6,014 nucleotides of DNA from CBFGWV01 sp965652545 (GTDB lineage: Bacteria > Pseudomonadota > Gammaproteobacteria > Competibacterales > Competibacteraceae): the NCBI GenBank assembly GCA_965652545.1, contig CBFGWV010000292.1:1-6014 (forward strand), read 5' to 3'. Within the stretch, counting starts at the first letter, position 1. The number at the start of each line of letters is the position of its first letter. Below, piece by piece: positions 1 through 6,014 of this stretch. Made by a program: the position numbers and the translations under genes. The notes under the pieces were generated by a model. It was not told where the DNA came from. It made no database searches and was given only the letters and a program-made list of their open reading frames with translations.

Positions 1-2
1 CG

Positions 3-341
3 ACGCGGACGATGCTCGCCGCCGGAGAATCGGTCATCGTGGATGCGGCGTTTCTGGAGCGAACGCGGCGAACACAGTTCCTGGCCTTGGCCCATGAACT
101 GAACGTGCCCTGTGTGATCGTCGACTGCCGGGCACCGGCCGACACCCTCGAAGCGCGCCTGGATGTACGCGCGGCATCGCGATCCGATGCCTCGGATGCC
201 GACATCCGGGTACTGGCGCACCAACGCGTGCACGCCGCCCCCCTGGATGCGCGAGAGCGGGCGCTGACGCTGGTGGTCGATACCGGCGGCGCAGCGGATC
301 TCGACACCATCGCGGACGCACTGCGCCGCAAGGCGTGTTGA
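3..341 (+). CDS. P-loop kinase / ATP-binding protein, C-terminal part (5' end outside the window)
   Basis: This is a partial gene: its frame is open to the left edge, and the Met at position 12 is probably internal because a P-loop should lie upstream. What is visible is the second half of a P-loop kinase-type domain. A hydrophobic strand ends in Asp (SVIVDAAFL), followed by an Arg-rich helix (ERTRRTQFLALA), a second strand ending in Asp-Cys (PCVIVDC), and a lid-like Arg-rich stretch (EARLDVRAASRSDASDAD). The order matches the ATP-binding half of proteins annotated as bifunctional aminoglycoside phosphotransferase/ATP-binding protein, and more generally polynucleotide kinase-like P-loop kinases. 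The N-terminal phosphotransferase half, if there is one, is not in the window, so substrate and role stay open. It converges on the RNA repair genes, with only 4 bases between the two stop codons, so it is not in their operon. Confidence 0.72.
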   Translation, partial: TRTMLAAGESVIVDAAFLERTRRTQFLALAHELNVPCVIVDCRAPADTLEARLDVRAASRSDASDADIRVLAHQRVHAAPLDARERALTLVVDTGGAADLDTIADALRRKAC

Positions 342-345
342 CACC

Positions 346-1107
346 TCACCCCTGACGGACACGCACCAGCCAGTCATTCAGCACCGCGCGGGCGCTGGGT
401 CTGTCGGGCAGGGCGGTGTCCTCGCCGGCACGTTTGAGCACCTCGCTCCAGTGGTGGAAGGCCTCCTGGTAACAGGCCATGGCCGAGTCGTCGGTGATCT
501 GCGCCTTCTCCGCGGTGTTCTGTTTCTGCTGGATGAGCGCATCCAGCCAGTCACAGCGAAACGTCTCGTTCAAGCGGACCAGATTGGCCTCCACCTCACC
601 GCTGCGCATCAGGTGGATACCGGTGAACAGCACACGGAAGACATACAGCAGCGGCTTGATCCGGCGCGGCTCGGACTTCAGGAACAACGCCCATTGGTTC
701 TGGGCGAAGCCCAGATAATGGTGGACGTGGTGGCGGGTGATGCACCCCCGCCCCAGGGCGCGCAGCTCGTCGAAGGCCTCTGAGCCGCGAACCACCAGGG
801 GCGAGTACAACTGCTCCAGCACGTAGCCGTTGTTCTTCAGCAGCAGGTGCAGGAACTTGCGGATGTCGTGGGTGACCAGATCCAGCTCGACGCCGTCGCG
901 GATTTCCGTGTGCGTGATGGTGCCGTCCGGTTCGTCCAGGCCGACGAGGCGCACAAGCGGCAGGCAATGCGCACCGCGCAAGTCCACGTCGGAGTCCGGC
1001 GAGGCGAAGCCGTACAAATGCGCGCCGCTGACGGTGACAAAGCACAAGGGGTCCGGCTGCTCGTCGAGCAGGGTTCGGACGGCGGTTTCGACGGTGGGGG
1101 TGAACAT
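346..1107 (-). CDS. polymerase-beta superfamily nucleotidyltransferase (second of pair), 253 aa
   Basis: This is a predicted nucleotidyltransferase of the DNA polymerase beta superfamily, like the COG3541 (YcgL-type) proteins. The active-site region reads SGAHLYG (residues 27-33) and then SDVDLRG (39-45), giving metal-binding Asp40 and Asp42. The third carboxylate is probably Asp76 in GVELDLV. An alpha-helical C-terminal half follows (about 80-250). The usual Gly-Ser pair of the phosphate-binding motif is Gly28-Ala29 here. The start at 1107 is chosen because its ATG overlaps the stop of the preceding gene by one base (TGATG) and the protein-like sequence begins there. The frame stays open for 163 more codons upstream, but that stretch is low-complexity shadow sequence antisense to nothing and inside the neighbouring gene. 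A modest Shine-Dalgarno-like GAAAGG lies 10 bases upstream. Being last in a Pnkp-Hen1 operon suggests an RNA-end modifying role; the substrate and added nucleotide are unknown. Confidence 0.86.
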   Translation of the reverse strand: MFTPTVETAVRTLLDEQPDPLCFVTVSGAHLYGFASPDSDVDLRGAHCLPLVRLVGLDEPDGTITHTEIRDGVELDLVTHDIRKFLHLLLKNNGYVLEQLYSPLVVRGSEAFDELRALGRGCITRHHVHHYLGFAQNQWALFLKSEPRRIKPLLYVFRVLFTGIHLMRSGEVEANLVRLNETFRCDWLDALIQQKQNTAEKAQITDDSAMACYQEAFHHWSEVLKRAGEDTALPDRPSARAVLNDWLVRVRQG

Positions 1108-2018
1108 CACACGCGTGCCTTTCGCAGGTCGATGAGAAGGGTATTGGCCCGCCGATAATCCGGCTGCTCGGGCAGGCTGCTCTGGCTGAAGGCGCGGTCG
1201 AACTGCCCGTGCAGCGCCAGTCGCCAGCGGTTGACCTCGGGCCAGGGCATCTGGCCGTGTTTGATCGCCAGCAGGTCGTCCCGATGACGGCTCACCCGCA
1301 CGGGGATACTGCCGCTCTCCAGCGCCTCGATGCCGGCCAGCAGCAGGCGGATCAGGTGCATGGCGTGTTTGGGGCGCACCTGGCCGTGGGTGCGCATGTC
1401 CTGCTCCAGCTTCTTGAACTGGGACATCACGTAGCCGTTGTACGTCTGGTAGAGCAAACGGGTGACGAAGATGCCGCGGGCGGCCAGCAGAGGTTCGGCC
1501 AGCGGGTGAACATACTCCACCACCGGCGTGAACAAGCACTCCAGCACCGTCGGGTTGGCCTTGAGCGCCAGGGCGATGAACTTCTTCGCCTCCCAATAGA
1601 CCTCGTCGTTGACGCGGTCCTCCAACTGCTCGGGAGCGGCGGCCAGGGACCAGTCCAGCTCGGCCGGCGGCAGGTAGAACCCGCGACGGTCCACGTCCGA
1701 ACCCTGGGCATCCAAGCCGTAGGCGCGCGAGCCGGTGATGCAGCGGAACAGCACGTAGCGGTCCAGCGTCTGCGCGTCATAGCCCAGGGCGGCCAGATCC
1801 AGCGCCTGCGGCACGGTCTGTTTGCGCACCACCAACTCGCGACGGTGGACGGTGACCTCCGAGCCGTCGTTGAGACGGGCCAGATAGTCGTCCTCACCCG
1901 GGCCGCTGGCGATCAGGCAGGCCACATGGCCGTCGTGTGCATGCCGCGGGTCGTCGGCGTCGTCGATGCGCAGCACGACCTGGGTGCCCAACGGCAGGTT
2001 CAGCAGCGGTGCACTCAT
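1107..2018 (-). CDS. polymerase-beta superfamily nucleotidyltransferase (first of pair) with N-terminal beta-rich domain, 303 aa
   Basis: This is a predicted nucleotidyltransferase, paralogous to the gene that follows it. Residues 96-101 (GSRAYG) and 107-113 (SDVDRRG) form the classic Gly-Ser and Asp-x-Asp active site with Asp108 and Asp110; Asp138 aligns with the third carboxylate. Helical segments after residue 140 share with the paralogue a Lys-Phe, Leu-Lys-x-Asn and Val-Leu-Glu pattern and a Lys-x-x-x-x-x-x-Arg helix. Residues 8-66 form a separate N-terminal module rich in predicted strands (TQVVLRI, HVACLIA, DYLARLNDGSEVTVHRRELVV) that looks like a small SH3- or Tudor-like barrel and could bind nucleic acid or a partner; that is inference from pattern only. 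The start ATG overlaps the Hen1 stop by 4 bases (ATGA) and has a strong GGAGG 7 bases upstream. The biochemical role is not established; context points to RNA-end processing or repair. Confidence 0.88.
   Translation of the reverse strand: MSAPLLNLPLGTQVVLRIDDADDPRHAHDGHVACLIASGPGEDDYLARLNDGSEVTVHRRELVVRKQTVPQALDLAALGYDAQTLDRYVLFRCITGSRAYGLDAQGSDVDRRGFYLPPAELDWSLAAAPEQLEDRVNDEVYWEAKKFIALALKANPTVLECLFTPVVEYVHPLAEPLLAARGIFVTRLLYQTYNGYVMSQFKKLEQDMRTHGQVRPKHAMHLIRLLLAGIEALESGSIPVRVSRHRDDLLAIKHGQMPWPEVNRWRLALHGQFDRAFSQSSLPEQPDYRRANTLLIDLRKARV
1118..1123 (-). promoter_or_regulatory. probable weak ribosome binding site of the second nucleotidyltransferase
   Basis: GAAAGG on the minus strand, 10 bases before the ATG at 1107, lies inside the last codons of the first nucleotidyltransferase gene. 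The match is partial and the spacing rather long, so expression probably relies mostly on coupling through the TGATG overlap. Confidence 0.45.
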
Positions 2019-3430
2019 GCGGCGGCCTCCACCGCCGGCCGCCGGAACACCGCCATCTGGGTCGGGGCACCAAGCTGCGGGTGTTCGTCGCCGATCGGCG
2101 CGAACGCCACCGTATAACCGTTGCGCCCGGCGACCGCCTCAGCCCAGCCCTGAAACTCGGCCCGCGTCCATTCGAAGCGATGGTCCGGATGACGCATCTG
2201 GCCCGGACGCATGCCCTCGAAGGTGGCGTTGTACTCGGCGTTGGGCGTGGTGACGATACACGCCGCCGGCTGGGCGAACTCGAACACCACCCGCTCCAGC
2301 GCGGGCAGGCGGTCGGGCTCAAGATGCTCGATGACCTCGATCAGCGTGGCCGCGTCGAAGCCGGCCAGCCGCGTATCGCGGTAGATCAGCGAACCCTGGA
2401 TGAGCTGCACCCGCGCCCGCTTGGCCTCGGACAACCGGTCGAGTTTGAGCCGGGCTTCGGCCATCTCCAGCGTGCGGCTGGAGACGTCCATGCCGACGAT
2501 GGTCTCGAACTGGCGCTCGCCCAGCAGCGCCCGCAGCAAACGTCCCTCGCCGCAGCCGAGGTCCAGCACCCGGGCGGCGCCCAGGTCCTTGAGCACGGCG
2601 ACGACACCGTCCAGGCGACGCTGGTTGAGGGTGAGCGGTTTCTCCAGGCGTTGCTCAGCCTCGGACTCCGGCCCCTCCTCGTCAGGCGCCGCGTCGCCCT
2701 CGTCCAGCGCCGCCAACGCCAGGCGCGTCAGCCGGCGCTGGTGCTTGAGGTAGCGCTGGGCGATGAATTCGCGCTCCGGGTGCGCCGCCAGCCAGTCCTC
2801 GCCGTGGCGCAGCAGTTTGGCGACCTCGTCCTCGCCGATCCAGTAGTGCTTGTCCTTATCCAGCACCGGAATCAGCACATAGAGATGGCGCAGCAGATCC
2901 TGCACGCGCACGGTGGCCTCCAAAGTGACCGCAAAGTACGGGCTGTCGCCCCATGCCGGCTGCGCCGGGTCCAGGGGGTGAGCCACGGCGGTGACGGTGT
3001 AGCCCAGCGGCTCGAACAACCGGCGCAACACAACCTCGCCACCGCGACAGGGCAGACAGGCCAGATGCGCCGTCAACGGGATGGGCAGGGCGGCGAGTTC
3101 CGGGCGGTTGGCGCAACTGCCGGCCAGGGCCGAGGCAAAGACCTTGGTCATGGCCACGCTCATCAGCGACGAGGCGGCATACGGCCGGTCATTGACGTAC
3201 TGCTCCAGGGCGAAACGGTTGCCCGCCGGCCCACCGTTCTTGCGCACCAAATCTACCGGGTCCACCTCCACCAGGAGGGCCGCGGTACACGCGTCCGCGT
3301 CATTGCGCGGGTAGAACACGTGCGCCTGGCCGAAGCTCAGGGGAAACGACTGGCAGCGGTCCGGGTGCTTGTGCAGCAGGAAACCCAGATCGCCGGGCGG
3401 TTGGTGCGTGGTCGATATCGTCAGCAACAT
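2015..3430 (-). CDS. hen1: 3'-terminal RNA ribose 2'-O-methyltransferase Hen1, 471 aa
   Basis: Bacterial Hen1 transfers a methyl group from S-adenosylmethionine to the 2'-OH of the 3'-terminal ribose of broken RNA before ligation, making the repaired site resistant to renewed cleavage. Its N-terminal domain is known to activate the Pnkp ligase. Here that domain covers about 1-240 and opens with the family-typical MLLTISTTHQPPGDLGFLLH. An acidic linker (about 243-260) follows, then the Rossmann methyltransferase: VLDLGCGEGRLL (288-299, cofactor loop), Asp315 at the end of the next strand, and the Mn-binding set Glu365, Glu368 and His369 (EVIEH) with His417 in DHRFEW. The start at 3430 is preferred over an upstream in-frame Met at 3502, because AAAGGAG sits 7 bases upstream and the extra 24 residues do not look like the family. 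Length fits the usual 460-470 aa. It lies 17 bases downstream of Pnkp and overlaps the next gene by 4 bases. Confidence 0.96.
   Translation of the reverse strand: MLLTISTTHQPPGDLGFLLHKHPDRCQSFPLSFGQAHVFYPRNDADACTAALLVEVDPVDLVRKNGGPAGNRFALEQYVNDRPYAASSLMSVAMTKVFASALAGSCANRPELAALPIPLTAHLACLPCRGGEVVLRRLFEPLGYTVTAVAHPLDPAQPAWGDSPYFAVTLEATVRVQDLLRHLYVLIPVLDKDKHYWIGEDEVAKLLRHGEDWLAAHPEREFIAQRYLKHQRRLTRLALAALDEGDAAPDEEGPESEAEQRLEKPLTLNQRRLDGVVAVLKDLGAARVLDLGCGEGRLLRALLGERQFETIVGMDVSSRTLEMAEARLKLDRLSEAKRARVQLIQGSLIYRDTRLAGFDAATLIEVIEHLEPDRLPALERVVFEFAQPAACIVTTPNAEYNATFEGMRPGQMRHPDHRFEWTRAEFQGWAEAVAGRNGYTVAFAPIGDEHPQLGAPTQMAVFRRPAVEAAA
2026..2030 (-). promoter_or_regulatory. ribosome binding site of the first nucleotidyltransferase
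   Basis: GGAGG on the minus strand, 7 bases before the ATG at 2018, lies within the last codons of hen1. With the 4-base ATGA overlap it supports translation coupled to Hen1 and confirms this start. Confidence 0.75.
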
Positions 3431-3437
3431 TATTGAG

Positions 3438-3444
3438 CTCCTTT
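3438..3444 (-). promoter_or_regulatory. ribosome binding site of hen1
   Basis: On the minus strand the sequence reads AAAGGAG, 7 bases before the ATG at 3430. It lies inside the 17-base gap between the Pnkp stop (TAG, 3450-3448) and the Hen1 start. It settles the start codon of Hen1 and suggests independent, efficient ribosome loading on this gene, in contrast to the overlapping starts downstream. Confidence 0.85.
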
Positions 3445-3447
3445 GCG

Positions 3448-6000
3448 CTACAAGCGCGGGTCCGCCGGCTCGGATTCCAGCGCCAGCACCGCGAACACGC
3501 ATTCATGCACCCGCCGCAACGGCTCGCCGTCGACAAAGCGGTACAAGCCCTCCAGCCCCAGGACGAACTCGTTCAAAGCCCGCTCGCGCTTGGCGCCCAG
3601 CCCGCGCTGGCGCAGCCGTTCCAAATGCTGCGGCTGGCGGTACTCGGGGCCGTAGATGATGCGCAGGTATTCCGGCCCCCGGCATTTGACGGCCGGCTGC
3701 ACCCAACTGCCTTTGTGCTCTGCCAACCAATGCATCGGCTTTATGACCAAGCCCTCGCCGCCGTCGGTGGTCAATGCGTCCCACCAGTCGATGGCGGCCT
3801 GGACGGCGGTATCGTCGTAGAGATCCACCACCCGGTGCGCGGTGGCGCGGATGATCGGATCGCCCTGCTCGGCCAACGCCGACAAGGTGGCCATGTGCCA
3901 GGCGTGGTCCTTATCGGTGTGCACGGCGCCCTCGCTGGCCAGCAGGTGAAACGGCGCCAGGCGCAGGTCGTCGACGCCGTTCACCGGCCACAGGTAGCCC
4001 TGGTAGGCGGCGGTGAAGCGTTCCAGATCGCTCTTGCGCGCATCGGCCTGCCGGCGCAGGTCATCCACCGGCACACCACGCGCGGCCGCCGCGGCCAGGG
4101 CATCGCATACCGCCGGCATCATCCCCTGCCCCGCCGCCCCCACCGCCGCGTACTGCCGACGCACCAGCTCGGCGGCCTTGAGCGACCAGGGCATGAGTTC
4201 GGCATCCAGCGTCAGCCAATCGGTGCGCAGGCGCGCCCACAGGCCGGCGCCCTCGACCGCCGTGCGCAGGCGCGTGAGGAACGCGCGCTCCATGACCGGG
4301 TCGTTGAAGAACCGGCGACCGGTGCGGGTGTAGCACATACCCGTTTCATCACCGCTGACCCCGAAGCGTCGACGCGCGGCGTCGGCATCGCGGCACAGTT
4401 GCACTACCGCGCGCGAGCCCATGTGCTTCTCCTGGCAGATGACGGTGCTCACGCCCTTGTCCAGGTAGTAGGCGAAAGCCTCGGCCGGGTGCTCCAGCAA
4501 GCCGTCACGGCGACTGGTCTGCGACGGCGACATGGTCGGCGGCAGGTAGTTGATCCACTTGGGGTCCACCGCAAAGCGGCTCATGACCTCCAGCGCCGTG
4601 GTCGAATGCGCCTCGGAGACACGCACCGTGCGGCGCAGGCGGGTGGCGATGAACCGCTTGCCGCTGACATCCTCCAGGTGCAGCACGTCGTCGTGCGCCT
4701 GCTGGGCGCTCAGACCGGTGTCCGCCACCGGCGCCAGCGGGCGGACCGGTTCGTAGTACACCTGCCGCGCCGGCACCTGCACCAGCTCGCGCTCGGGGTA
4801 ACGCAGGGCGGTGAGCTTGCCGCCGAACACGCAGCCGGTGTCGATGCACAAGGTGTTGTTGAGCCACTGCGGCTCCAGCACCGGCGTGTGGCCGTACACG
4901 ACCATGGCCTTGCCACGGTAGTCGGCCGCCCAGTTGTAACGCACGGGCAGGCCGAAGTCGTCGGTTTCGCCGGTGGTTTCGCCATACAAGGCGAATGCGC
5001 GAACCGCGCCCGATCCACGGCCCTGGAAGGCCTCCTTCATACCGGCGTGGGCCACCACCAGCCGCCCCTCGTCGAATACGTAGTGGCTGACCAGGTTGTC
5101 GATGAAACCGGCCACGCGGTCGCGGAAGGCCTGGGGCTGGGCCTCCAGCTGCGCCACGGTGCGCTCCAGCCCGTGGCTGAGTTTGACTGCTTTGCCGCGC
5201 AAGTGACGCAGCAACTTGGACTCGTGGTTGCCCGGCACGCAGATAGCGGCACCGGACTGGACGGCGTCCATGGCCAGGCGCAGCACACCGGCGCTGTCCG
5301 GGCCACGGTCGACCAGGTCGCCCACGAAGACCAGGCGGCGGCCGGGCGGTGCGGTGACGGCGAAGGCGTCGTCCTGACGCGTGAGGCCGTAACCGAGGGT
5401 TTGTATGAGCTCGATCAACTCGTCCAGGCAGCCGTGCACGTCGCCGATGATGTCGAACGGGCCGTGCTCGTCGCGGCGGTTGTTCCACAGCGGCTGGCGG
5501 CGGACGACCGCCGTCTCGGCCGCGGCCGCGGACCCGAACACGTGGATATGGCGAAAGCCCTCGGTCTTGAGCCGCTTGAGCGAGCGGCGCAAATCCTTGT
5601 ACTGGTTGCGCACCACTTGCGGGCCGAAGCTGCGGTCCGGCCGGGCACGGTTGCGCTCGTGGCACAGGTCCTCGCCCACATCGAAGACAATAGCCACGGG
5701 CAGGACATGGTGGGCCCTGGCCAGCGCCACCAGCGACTTGCGCGCCTCCGCCTGGACGCTGGTGGCGTCGATGACCGTCAGCCGGCCGGCGGCCAGACGG
5801 CGGGCGGCGATGAGGTTGAGCACCTCGAAGGCCGCCGCCGTGGCCGACTGGTCGTTCTCGTCGTCGGCAACCAGCCCGCGACAGCGGTCAGAGGACAACA
5901 CTTCCGTGGGCTTGAAATGGCGTGCGGCAAAGGTGGACTTGCCACTGCCGGAGGCGCCGATCAGCACCACCAGCGACAACTCGGGAACGGTGATTTCCAT
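3448..6000 (-). CDS. pnkp: polynucleotide kinase-phosphatase-ligase Pnkp (RNA end-healing and sealing enzyme), 850 aa
   Basis: Pnkp is a trifunctional RNA repair enzyme that works with Hen1. The kinase (about 1-175) has the P-loop GASGSGKST (15-23), Asp38 and Arg41 (SSDRCRG), and lid arginines 116 and 120, at the same residue numbers as in the C. thermocellum enzyme. The metallophosphatase (about 180-470) has GDVHG (Asp187, His189), GDLVDRG (Asp228), GNHE (Asn258, His259), AHAG (His318) and YGHTP (His371). The ligase/adenylyltransferase (about 475-850) has motif I EKHMGSR with nucleophile Lys525, DAELMPWS (599-606), DGGEGLVIKP (746-755) and QPAVKCRG with Lys772. All three modules look active. 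At 850 aa it is slightly shorter than the roughly 870 of the C. thermocellum protein, with about 5 residues lost early in the phosphatase. The start at 6000 matches the family N-terminus; only a weak purine stretch (GAGAA) precedes it. It is the first gene of the operon in this window. Confidence 0.97.
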   Translation of the reverse strand: MEITVPELSLVVLIGASGSGKSTFAARHFKPTEVLSSDRCRGLVADDENDQSATAAAFEVLNLIAARRLAAGRLTVIDATSVQAEARKSLVALARAHHVLPVAIVFDVGEDLCHERNRARPDRSFGPQVVRNQYKDLRRSLKRLKTEGFRHIHVFGSAAAAETAVVRRQPLWNNRRDEHGPFDIIGDVHGCLDELIELIQTLGYGLTRQDDAFAVTAPPGRRLVFVGDLVDRGPDSAGVLRLAMDAVQSGAAICVPGNHESKLLRHLRGKAVKLSHGLERTVAQLEAQPQAFRDRVAGFIDNLVSHYVFDEGRLVVAHAGMKEAFQGRGSGAVRAFALYGETTGETDDFGLPVRYNWAADYRGKAMVVYGHTPVLEPQWLNNTLCIDTGCVFGGKLTALRYPERELVQVPARQVYYEPVRPLAPVADTGLSAQQAHDDVLHLEDVSGKRFIATRLRRTVRVSEAHSTTALEVMSRFAVDPKWINYLPPTMSPSQTSRRDGLLEHPAEAFAYYLDKGVSTVICQEKHMGSRAVVQLCRDADAARRRFGVSGDETGMCYTRTGRRFFNDPVMERAFLTRLRTAVEGAGLWARLRTDWLTLDAELMPWSLKAAELVRRQYAAVGAAGQGMMPAVCDALAAAAARGVPVDDLRRQADARKSDLERFTAAYQGYLWPVNGVDDLRLAPFHLLASEGAVHTDKDHAWHMATLSALAEQGDPIIRATAHRVVDLYDDTAVQAAIDWWDALTTDGGEGLVIKPMHWLAEHKGSWVQPAVKCRGPEYLRIIYGPEYRQPQHLERLRQRGLGAKRERALNEFVLGLEGLYRFVDGEPLRRVHECVFAVLALESEPADPRL

Positions 6001-6014
6001 GTTGTGTTCTCGTT

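Noticed and set aside
1110..1117. CACGCGTG palindrome just before the second nucleotidyltransferase start
   Set aside because: It encodes the last codons of the preceding gene and an 8-base palindrome is expected by chance in GC-rich DNA; no second copy supporting an operator was noticed.
1108..1596. Upstream extension of the second nucleotidyltransferase to a Met at 1596
   Set aside because: The added 163 residues are Pro/Arg/Gly-rich out-of-frame translation of the first nucleotidyltransferase; real family sequence begins at the Met at 1107, which has the TGATG overlap.
1209..2117. Open frame of 302 codons on the plus strand
   Set aside because: It is antisense to the first nucleotidyltransferase, whose active-site motifs are intact; the translation is Gln/His/Val-rich with no recognisable domain.
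1937..3436. Long open frame of 499 codons on the plus strand
   Set aside because: It lies wholly antisense to hen1 and the start of the first nucleotidyltransferase. Its Arg/Gln/Gly/His-rich, motif-free sequence is what GC-rich coding DNA gives on the opposite strand.
3431..3502. Extension of Hen1 to a Met at 3502
   Set aside because: It would overlap the C-terminal codons of Pnkp, adds 24 residues unlike the family, and ignores the strong AAAGGAG before the Met at 3430.
4505..5665. Open frame of 386 codons on the minus strand in another frame within Pnkp
   Set aside because: It is a frame-shifted shadow of Pnkp (Arg/Pro/Gly-rich), while the Pnkp frame carries all phosphatase motifs here.
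1..6014. Search for a toxin gene, CRISPR array, tRNA, insertion sequence or direct repeats
   Set aside because: Coding sequence fills nearly the whole window, the three non-coding gaps are 4, 17 and 14 bases, and none of these element types was seen.

Overview
The window carries a bacterial RNA repair locus. Four genes on the minus strand fill about 94% of it, in transcription order Pnkp (6000-3448), Hen1 (3430-2015), a first polymerase-beta-type nucleotidyltransferase (2018-1107) and a second one (1107-346). The end of an unrelated or only loosely related P-loop kinase gene enters from the left on the plus strand (to 341). The DNA is GC-rich, with strong G/C preference at third codon positions and long antisense shadow frames. 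This suits a high-GC bacterium, most likely a proteobacterium, but nothing here fixes the genus.

The four minus-strand genes look like one transcription unit. The Pnkp stop and Hen1 start are 17 bases apart, with a strong ribosome binding site between them. Hen1 and the first nucleotidyltransferase overlap by 4 bases (ATGA), and the two nucleotidyltransferases overlap by 1 base (TGATG). The promoter must lie to the right of position 6014. No terminator is visible at the left end, where the last gene stops 4 bases from the stop of the oncoming plus-strand gene.

From established work on Pnkp/Hen1 (mainly the Clostridium thermocellum and Anabaena proteins), the first two products repair RNAs, notably tRNAs, cut by ribotoxins. 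The phosphatase module heals the 2',3'-cyclic phosphate, Hen1 methylates the exposed 2'-OH, the kinase module phosphorylates the 5'-OH, and the ligase module seals, so that the mended site resists a second cut. Every catalytic residue I checked in both proteins is present.

The less understood part is the pair of nucleotidyltransferases locked to the cassette by overlapping genes. They are distant paralogues of each other. Both keep the three-acidic-residue active site, but the second has lost the usual Ser of the Gly-Ser phosphate-binding motif, and the first has an extra N-terminal beta-rich domain. A role in adding nucleotides to, or modifying, damaged RNA ends is plausible but is inference. 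No toxin, CRISPR array, tRNA, rRNA, insertion sequence or repeat was seen.
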